From contig CM031620.1 of the NCBI GenBank assembly GCA_018398815.1, forward strand, positions 67,634,454 through 67,698,453: 64,000 bases of DNA. Reading direction: 5' to 3'. The position numbers were made by a program, and so were the translations under genes. Source of the stretch: Conus ventricosus (lineage: Eukaryota; Mollusca; Gastropoda; Neogastropoda; Conidae). Below are positions 56,712 to 64,000 of the stretch, one piece after another. The stretch's first letter is position 1. Every line of letters begins with the position of its first letter. Below the pieces are notes generated by a model. That model made no database searches and was not told the DNA's origin. It saw only the letters and a list, made by a program, of their open reading frames with translations.

Positions 56712-58369
56712 CAGATTAGTATCAAAGATTAGTTTGATTTTAAAAGGAAAGAAGCTGAATTAGGATTTAGATTGTTTGAACTTCGCCTTTGTTCTTTAAT
56801 CTCTATCTCTTTAAAGGAGAGACTAAACTTTTTAGACTTTGTCTTCTTTTTTCTTTTTTTTTTTCCTCCTGTTTTATTTATAAGTATTACTATATATGTA
56901 AGGCAGCATAATTTGTCCAATTATGTTGATTTCCTTGCAATTGAGACACAGAGCCTGTGCTCCTGCTTAGGTAAGTGAAAGACTTGTGATCAAAGCCTAG
57001 AGACCTGTTCTTGGCAACATTTTCATTAGGTCATTGTGATGTATTGTCCTAGTGTTTGGGGCAATTATCTAGAAATCATTTCAATAGTAAACACAGTATG
57101 TACGTATTCATGAGTTTCCTGAGTGGTATCAGAGAATAGTCAGTGTGAGCCTTTCTTGGTAAGAAGCATTGGACTTGCCTCTGTGAAAGTTGTTATGGTG
57201 AATGTCTCTGTGCACAGACACTGTAGGGAAGGATGACATAGTCAAGATCAAAGCTCCTGGGTGGCTTTACCAATATGTGGACAACGCATGGCAGATAATT
57301 AATCACAGAGCATGTTAAGGATATGTCAAAATGATCACATGTGGTGAAGAAGAAATCTGTATTCTGCTCCCCTCCCAACTTCCCGATAGCTTTTGTAGGT
57401 GACCAGAATAAAACGTTGAACAATCAATGAAAGAAGTTTTTAGCTGGTTGCAACAAAACTCAAACAGATATGATATGCAGAGAAAAAGAAATGTGTGTGT
57501 CAAATGTTCAGAAGAAAAAAGAATCTTTAGTTATACTTCATTTCGTAGATGTCAAAAGCCTTGCAAACAGTTCGTCTCTCATGGGAAATGATATTCAGCA
57601 GATTTCGGGACTAACAAAACAAAACAAAACTTGGAATAGGTCAAGTATGTAGAAAGCGTTCACTGAAGGCAAATTTACTAATCAAATAGACATAACATAA
57701 TATCCCAAAATATGAAGGTGCATTTTGTGTTGTGACAGTGCCTCTGCTATATACAAAGCTGTTGCGTCTGAACCAATTTTGGTAAGATACTCCCCACCCC
57801 CACCCCCCACCCCCATTTATTTTGTTTATTTTTGCTTCATCTGACAGTTATGCTTCATTGCTTTCAGTCATATAGGTGCACTATTAATATCTAAACTGAC
57901 ATGAAGAAGAGATGATTTTAGAAATGCAGATGAGGGGGGGGGGGGGGGGGGGGGGGATCTATCTTAAAGTTTTAAGAACTCATATTTATGATTAAAATGT
58001 TTGTGTGTGTATGTATGTGTGTGTGTGCGTGTCATTCATTTAACGTCTTTCCACTAATCGTGATATTAGACGGGAAAAAAAAAAGAAAGGGAAAGTAGTG
58101 CATGAGTAAAAGAGTAAGACTTGTGCATATCTAAACTGTATGGAGTTCTATATATTCATGTACGTGTGTATACATATGGATGCTTAGGCGTGAAAATTTA
58201 TGTGCATTTGAATGTAGGAAGAATATATAGCTACACTATTATAATAGCAAAAAAAAAAAAAAAAATAAAAATAAACAAAATTATACCCCCCCCCCCCCCC
58301 CCCCCTCCTCTCCCCTCACCCCTTCGCCTCTTCTACCCCTCCATCACTTCCGCATTAAAAAAAAGATTA
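56712..58369. other. Unannotated AT-rich spacer with homopolymers
   Basis: No gene or transposon is supported. It contains C-rich blocks at 57791-57813, a run of about 22 G at 57936-57957, a GT tract at 58002-58031, about 21 A with interruptions at 58250-58270, and about 22 C at 58286-58307. Confidence 0.7.
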
Positions 58370-58988
58370 TAAATAGTGACCAATTGGACTGTTCTCTAGA
58401 CTTACAAAAAAGTCAAAAGTCAAAGCTGGTGAATTGAATATACTGAGCGAGTTATTCTGCGATAAAACTGGAATGAATATCTTCAAGCTTTGACATGAAA
58501 GAATATGATTAGGTGATATTTTGCATCCAAAAATGCAAACTATATTTTTGACATACTTTGTTTTGAAAACATCAAGTTTCCATCTATACATTAAGGAAAG
58601 TAATTTTTTAGTCGTAATAAAGTTATCTTTTATATTTTGAATATTAAAATGCTCTTGGTTGTTTTGATGTTTCACTTCATTTTGGAAAACATTCCAAATG
58701 TGCGACCTTAGTAGGCCATGATGCTCGTGCAAGGAAAGAGGAAAATGAAGGCATTCAGACTGAGAACCACACTTAGCGCCATGTTTAGCTGCCCTGTCTA
58801 CCTTTTCGTTGTAGTATAAAGAACAGTGAGATGGTATCCAACAAAATGTTATCTGGGTACCCCTTACAATTAGCATGTGTATCAAACAACTGATTTCCAT
58901 AATCATTTCTGGCCAGGTGTGCAGTTGTAAGGCTTGTAATGCCTGCAAAACTGATTTTGAATCTACACAAAAAAGAATCTGAAATATA
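58370..58988 (-). pseudogene. LINE 3 RNase H C-terminal part
   Basis: An open frame of about 205 LINE-derived codons carrying the second half of RNase H: CVDSKSVLQAL and YNEKVDRAAK supply the third and fourth acidic residues, with ITFCWIPSHC between. A C-terminal region with C-x3-C and later H-x3-C spacing (CIFGCKISPNHILSC) looks like the usual LINE end knuckle. The N-terminal 25 codons of the open frame belong to the Tc1 end, not the LINE. Confidence 0.85.
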
Positions 58989-60607
58989 TACTCGTCCGCA
59001 AAAGTTAAGGGCCAACCCTTGTTTTCAGAAGCTGCAGATAGATATATTGTACACGAGCACAACGACATTGAAAATGACGCATGGAGGGCTACGCGGCAAC
59101 TTTACTTATTGCTGCACGTGCCCAAACCTGTTTTGCAGACATTGCAGTTATGCAAATGTGTTTTGAGCGGCGCAGAAAACGATGCAAATGCACGTGAATG
59201 TAATGAAAGTTCAGTCGTTGTCAGCTGACGAAGCAGTGCCGCGGCAGGTGTCTGGCAAATTGCACGTGCAAGCCATGTCCCTAGTGAACACTGCTCCGCC
59301 AAAGGTACACGGTTAGGGGTATTTAAGGGCTGCAACCAGGGGTCTCAATAACCATGCCTCCAAGACAGAGACTATCAACACTTGATCATGGACGGGCACT
59401 GGGCTGGCTTCAGGATGGAACTTCCGGCCGAGAAGTCGCCAGACGGCTTGGAGTGAGCCACTCCATTATTCAACGCCTGGCTGAACGCTTTCAAGCCACC
59501 GGTAGTACCGATGAACGGGCCCGCTCCGGACGCCCAAGAACAACGAACCATCGCGACGACCGTTACCTTCAGGTGATGGCGCTGCGTGACAGAACCATCA
59601 CTGCCAGGACCCTCCGTAGCAACCTGAGGACGGCTACCCACATTAACATCTCCCAGGACACTGTTAGGCGACGCCTGCACGAGGTAAACCTCCACTCAAG
59701 GGTCCCTGCCATTCGTATACCGCTGACACCACGACATCGTCAAACTCGGATGGCGTTCTCACGCAACCACCAGCGCTGGAACAGGCAGCAGTGGGGCAGA
59801 GTCCTGTTCACAGACGAGTCTCATTTCACTTTGTCGAACAGTGATGCCCGGAGGCGCGTTTGGCGACGTGTAGGCGAGCGATTCGTCCATGCTTGCGTCC
59901 AAGAGCACGACCGGTATGGAGGGGGGTCCGTGATGGTGTGGGGAGGCTTTCATCTCCATGGGAGGACTCCTCTTTACCTCATTCGAGGCAACCTGACCAG
60001 CGTGAGGTACAGGGATGAGATTGTTGGGCCAATCATCGTCCCCACTCTGCGGGCCATGGGACATGGCTCCCTTCTACAGGACGACAACGCCACCCCTCAC
60101 CGTGCTTTGGTGGTGAGGGACTTCCTGCAGCGTGCGCAAGTTGTCCGCATGGACTGGCCAGCCCGATCCCCAGACCTGGCTCCCATTGCAAACCTGTGGG
60201 ACATTCTTGGATGCCGCGTAGTGGACAATCACCCCCAGCCCGTAGATGGTGCGCAGCTCTTCCACTTCCTGCAGCAGGAGTGGCTCGCCATCCCGCAACA
60301 GATGCTGCACAACCTTGTCCACTCGATGCGGCGACGGCTGGGGGACTGTCTGGCAGCAAATGGTGGCCACACCCGTTATTGAACATGAACAAAATGACCT
60401 GACTTTTCTTGCAATTTTTCAGAAGGGGGGTGTTGTGTTTGTGACGGATGTAAATCCAATGGATTTTGACTTGTCAATGAATTTTGTGCATAAATCGATG
60501 GATTAAATGTTGCATTAAATCATTCTATGAGTTGCGGGTGTTTTTTGGATTTTGTTTGCTTGGGAGACAGGAATGTTTTTCCGGCCCTTAACTTTTGCGG
60601 AGTAGTA
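58989..60607 (+). mobile_element. Tc1/mariner-type DNA transposon, 1,619 bp
   Basis: Short terminal inverted repeats: the left end reads TACTCGTCCGCAAAAG and the right end, reversed, TACTACTCCGCAAAAG, followed by shared TTAAGGGCC. TA duplications flank it (58987-58988 and 60608-60609). It holds one open transposase gene. Its GC-rich coding region contrasts with the AT-rich LINE around it. Confidence 0.95.
59354..60382 (+). CDS. Tc1-like transposase with substituted catalytic residue
   Basis: An uninterrupted 342-residue frame of normal Tc1 length. Residues 1-120 hold paired helix-turn-helix DNA-binding domains (LDHGRALGWLQDGTSGREVA; later an ARSGRPR hook). The catalytic core has D154 (LFTDESHF) and D244 (LQDDNATPH). 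The position 35 residues after D244, where DD34E enzymes have Glu (usually PIENLWD or PIEHLWD), is alanine 279 (PIANLWD). A GGSVMVWGG motif at about residue 190 is typical. The frame being open with a lost acid suggests one recent inactivating change (GAA to GCA). Expected to bind ends but not cut, if expressed. Confidence 0.92.
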   Translation: MPPRQRLSTLDHGRALGWLQDGTSGREVARRLGVSHSIIQRLAERFQATGSTDERARSGRPRTTNHRDDRYLQVMALRDRTITARTLRSNLRTATHINISQDTVRRRLHEVNLHSRVPAIRIPLTPRHRQTRMAFSRNHQRWNRQQWGRVLFTDESHFTLSNSDARRRVWRRVGERFVHACVQEHDRYGGGSVMVWGGFHLHGRTPLYLIRGNLTSVRYRDEIVGPIIVPTLRAMGHGSLLQDDNATPHRALVVRDFLQRAQVVRMDWPARSPDLAPIANLWDILGCRVVDNHPQPVDGAQLFHFLQQEWLAIPQQMLHNLVHSMRRRLGDCLAANGGHTRY

Positions 60608-61145
60608 TAGTTTGAGGGAAGTTGATCAAATAATTTAAGGCCATAAGTATTGCTGTTAGTTCTGCTGTAAATATGGACTTGTGTGATCCAATATAAAACG
60701 ATTTCTCAATTTTCAAATCAGAAATTAAAAAGGCACACCGTGTTTTACTGCTTATACAAGGACCATCTGTGTATACCTTTAAATGGTTCATGTAGTTTTC
60801 TTCAGTATGGCATTTAGTATAACTGGCTAGCATAATAATGTTTTCGTCTTTCTTTATATTTGTGTGGTCAAGGTCGAAATAAGCTTTTTGAAGTTCCCAT
60901 GTTGGTATTGGGAAAAAGGATGGTCTGACAGATACTGAATCTTTATCTGTAGAAATGCCAGAGTCGGTTATAGTTTTGGTTGTGAATGTTGCTAGTGTAA
61001 CTTGAGAGGATATTGATTTAGCTCTTTTAGGAAAGTCAATATCTGACCTAACCTTTATGTCAGAGTTGATGTATGTTTTGATGGCTGAATTTTTAATTAC
61101 GTATTTACAACACGCTAATCCTCTATACTCTTCTAATGGAAGCAT
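60608..61145 (-). pseudogene. LINE 3 linker and RNase H N-terminal part
   Basis: From the ATG at 61145: a linker region (residues 1-125), then YTDGPCISSKTRCAF and FTAELTAILMALNYL, the first two acidic motifs of RNase H. The frame runs into the Tc1 right end. The rest of the domain is at 58988-58370. Confidence 0.85.
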
Positions 61146-61271
61146 TTGAGTCTCAAAATATGTTCATGATGATGATGCATGAGTTGGTAGACCTAGTGCT
61201 ACTTTTAATGCCTTACATTCAATGCTTTGAAGCTTTTTTAATAAATACGTTGGAGCGCTGAAAAAAACTTC

Positions 61272-62520
61272 TTATGCATATGTTAACTTTGATCGCATTA
61301 AAGATTTACACAGTGTTACTAATGTAGATGAGTTTTGTCCCCATTTTTGTTTAGAGACTATTTTTTTAATTGAATTTAACGTTTTCATTGCTTTAGTTAG
61401 TAAATTATCAATGTGTATGTTCCATGTTAACTTTGAAGTAAAAAGAACTCCCAAAAATTTTACCTGTGTTACATATTTAATAGTTGTATTTCCCAAAGTA
61501 AAGACAGGCATTCTATCTGGATTTGAGCCATTGTTAAAGAGAAAATGATGTTTGTTTTTTCATAAGATAGACTTAGCCCATTTAGCTTCATATATTCACC
61601 CATCTTGTCAAGCTCGCGTTGATAAATCTTTTTTTATATAATTTATACTATGCTGGGGTGTTTCCTTTTTCAGAGTTACTTCCATCCACATGCATATATC
61701 ATCCACATATTGGACAAGTACAACATTGTTCGATATCTTACTTGGCAAATCATACATTAATATGGTGAAGAGAAGGGGAGCTAAAACTGACCCTTGAGGG
61801 ATTATAAGTTTCTGGATGTTGAATAAGTTTTCCCTATTCTAGTTTGTATCACCCTGTCTTGCAAAAAACATTTAATATAGTTATATATGTTTCCAGACAG
61901 GCCAATGTCTTTAATTTTGTTCAAGAGCTGAAAATGCCACACTTGGTCATACGCTTTGTTTATATAAAAAAGGTGGCTAATATACATTTACGTCTGGCAA
62001 ATTGATTTTTTTTCCATTAGTAGATAATTTTACTAAGATTTCTGTTGTTGATCTTCCTTTTCGGAAGCCAGCTTGGTTAATTGGAATTACATCATATTTT
62101 TCGCAATAATGTACAAGTCTATTTAGAACTATTCTTTCTGAGAGTTTACAGACATGGGATGTTAATGCGATAGGCCGATAGTTCTTAATGTCGTTAGTAG
62201 ATTTACCTTGTTTGTGAATAGGGACAATAATTGTCTGTTTCCAGATTTTTGGCTTTTCACCACTTCTCCAACATTTATCAAATAATCCATGAAGAAAATC
62301 AATAAAATTTTCTGGCGAATTCCTTAACATCTGATTAGATATTGCATCTAATCCTACAGATGCTTTTTTATTTGGAATTTGTCGTATAGCTTCTTTTAGT
62401 TCTGTTATTGTTAAAGAAGCATTAAGGTTATTGCACTTATCCTGTGTTCCTTCTGTATTTGCTTCACATTTTTCTTCATGCATCCTATAAGAGGGATTAT
62501 GGGTAGCTATATCAGGTGTG
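61272..62520 (-). pseudogene. LINE 3 reverse transcriptase, frameshifted
   Basis: Motifs in minus-strand order: KASVGLDAISNQ and TIIVPIHKQGKSTNDIKNYR (about 62280-62380), AGFRKGRSTTE, motif A-like FYINKAYDQVWH (about 61930-61965; the first Asp is replaced by Asn), PQGSVLAPLLF (about 61770), YVDD (about 61690), and the thumb segment VKFLGVLFTSKLTWN (61272-61511). Frame changes occur near 61985, 61800 and 61530-61680. The initial codons of the longest frame (HTHTHT) are simple-sequence, so the LINE ends near 62520. Confidence 0.85.
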
Positions 62521-62610
62521 TGTGTGTGAGTGTGTGCATGCATTTATGTGTGTATGAATTTGAACAGTCTTTTACTTTTAAGAAATAATGCAATAAACTG
62601 GGAACTGGAC

Positions 62611-62644
<34 letters not shown>

Positions 62645-62805
62645 GAAGGAAACTGCTATTTCATCATTCCTTTTTTTTTCCCTCCAGATTTATATTCTTT
62701 CAAAACAGATTAGACCCATCCTCTCAAACTTCAGAACAAAATGTTGAGGACCTTTTAAACTTACAGAATTTTTTATGCTATGATAGTTGATTTGTATGGT
62801 CACAG
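62521..62805. other. Simple-sequence spacer
   Basis: A short GT tract near 62517-62540 and a run of about 30 G at 62612-62642 lie beside the truncated LINE 3 end. No gene is supported. Confidence 0.7.
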
Positions 62806-62942
62806 AAACTGGGGTCAACGGCAGGGAGGGTGGAGAGTGGGTGGCTCAGGTAAACTGGGGTCAACGGCAGGGAGGGTGGAGAGTGGGTGGCTCAGGTAAA
62901 CGGGGGTCAACGGCAGGGAGGGTGGAGAGTGGGTGGCTCAGG
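62806..62942. repeat. 46-bp tandem repeat, three copies
   Basis: Units start at 62806, 62852 and 62898 (AAACTGGGGTCAACGGCAGG), nearly identical, G-rich on the plus strand. Confidence 0.95.
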
Positions 62943-63268
62943 GGAAGGGTGAAAAGAGGGATGGTAGGAAAGAGGGAGGAACACCCATGTAGGATGATTT
63001 TTAAAAAAATCAGGTCTCAAGAACCAGAGTGAGCTTCCATGCCTATTCAATGACTAATTTGCATGATTTGGTTGACTGCTTCACCAGCATCATTTGCATG
63101 CTGACATTGTTCAAAGCACAAACAACGTAAGTGATGGTGTGAGTTTGGATTAGAGTTGTCCCATCCATGCCTGCCTCCCAATTCCATTGCATGATACTGC
63201 TGTGAATCTTCCACTGAGGAAATGCAATTCCCGACAGTGGCTTGTTGAAGATGGGCCTTGTAGAAATC

Positions 63269-63403
63269 ATCATGAAAGATGGTTGCACCATCCTGGACAT
63301 GGGTGTATATTACCATGAAAGATGGTTGCACCATCCTGGACATGGGTGTATATTACCATGAAAGATGGTTGCACCATCCTGGATATGGGTGTATATTACC
63401 ATG
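63269..63403. repeat. 43-bp tandem repeat, three copies
   Basis: Units at about 63269, 63312 and 63355, each containing CATGAAAGATGGTTGCACCA and ending GGGTGTATATT. The last has a C to T change. Confidence 0.95.
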
Positions 63404-64000
63404 AGCTTTTCCTCATGTTCCTCTGCACATGCAACGTGTACGAATGCACATGCATGCACACATGATTGTGCTTAATCAGAATCATTATCTGGAAATGATT
63501 TATGAAACTGCACTTTGTAACATAAGTCATGAATAATGTATTATGGTTATATAAAAACCATTCAAATTCTCTGTCATTAACTTACATTCAAATTCTCTGT
63601 CATTAAATTCTCATATTGTATATTATCTGTTGTTAAAGTGATTTGTGTGTATTTATCCATCTATCTATCTATCTATTGTTGTTGTTGTTGCATTTGGGTT
63701 ATAAGATGCTTGAAGATGATGTGAGTGATGACGTACGTTTGAACTGAGCGTTTCCCAATCCAGCGTCACTGCTTGAACACCACAATGCACTGTGTTTCCC
63801 AGCTATTCTGTCTGAAGTGCTCAACCAGACATCGTCAATGTTTGTCAAACACATAGTTCTGAAAGAGTGTTTCACCCCAGTATTTGGTCATTTCCTCAGA
63901 TATGACTTCCGTCTTACCTCACATATCCTCACATTTTGCAAACCTGTGTTTACAAACTCTCTCTCATTCAGGTACATATGCACACACGTGTGTATACTCA
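63404..64000. other. Terminal spacer with small repeats
   Basis: TTCAAATTCTCTGTCATTAA occurs twice (about 63558 and 63589). A (TATC)n block and a (GTT)n block lie at 63656-63691. No coding region is supported. Confidence 0.7.

Larger units (their letters stand above)
58370..62520 (-). mobile_element. LINE family 3 (I/Nimb-like), minus strand, split by a Tc1 element
   Basis: RT (about 61680-62480) and RNase H (60700-60607 continuing at 58988-58370) domains of a third LINE family. It is 5'-truncated, with no endonuclease. The Tc1-like element at 58989-60607 interrupts the RNase H coding region; joining the flanks with one TA restores the reading frame. The sequence is AT-rich compared with LINE 1. 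Confidence 0.9.

Noticed and set aside
59375..60392. Minus-strand frames of about 100-119 codons under the Tc1 transposase
   Set aside because: Shadows of a GC-rich coding region on the opposite strand.
62812..63032. 81-codon Gly/Trp-rich frame
   Set aside because: It is the 46-bp minisatellite read as protein.

Overview
The window is repeat-dominated animal DNA with no bacterial-style gene organisation. The mix of repeats (a Polinton/Maverick, several I/Nimb-type non-LTR retrotransposons with RNase H, a Tc1-like transposon, and a SINE whose core I recognise from marine gastropods) suggests a lophotrochozoan, most likely a mollusc. That host assignment is an inference. I found no convincing intact host gene, only one weak exon-like fragment (22998-23187).

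Layout. 1-1950: 45-bp tandem repeat, long TG/CA tract, a SINE and a LINE 3'-tail remnant. 1951-22357: one Polinton/Maverick (virus-like, self-synthesising DNA transposon) flanked by the 5-bp direct repeat CCCTG, with terminal inverted repeats whose outermost 88 bp are themselves near-perfect hairpins. It carries a packaging ATPase, double-jelly-roll major capsid protein, protein-primed family B DNA polymerase, retroviral-type integrase and several small Polinton proteins. Most of these are broken by small frameshifts. A nearly full-length LINE (family 1, copy A, 5153-11142) sits inside one Polinton gene with a 14-bp target duplication. 23347-29596: LINE family 1 copy B, itself hit by a 165-bp SINE-like insert. 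29937-30192: 64-bp tandem repeat.

30809-55760: a minus-strand LINE (family 2) split by about 22.4 kb of nested family 1 copies. The junctions read as successive insertions: copy C in LINE 2; copy F in the 3' end of C; copies D and E near the 5' end of F. Each has a degenerate direct repeat at its borders. Much of 32545-53800 is riddled with single-base indels, and a 100-N gap lies at 54607-54706, so part of this block may be unpolished assembly. 55926-56711: interleaved direct and inverted repeats. 58370-62520: a third minus-strand LINE (family 3), split by a Tc1-like transposon (58989-60607). Its transposase frame is open, but the third catalytic acid is replaced by alanine. 62806-63403: two more minisatellites.

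How the parts work together. Polinton genes would replicate (polymerase), package (ATPase), encapsidate (capsid) and integrate (integrase) the element. Most of its genes start just after a TTTAWAAAA-like motif, suggesting a shared promoter with very short leaders. The family 1 LINE encodes a zinc-knuckle ORF1 protein and an endonuclease/RT/RNase H ORF2 protein. Its 5' end can be drawn as a nested double pseudoknot of the HDV-ribozyme type, which would define the 5' end of the RNA. The most notable observations are that predicted ribozyme, the hairpin ends of the Polinton, the nested self-insertions, and the dead Tc1 active site.
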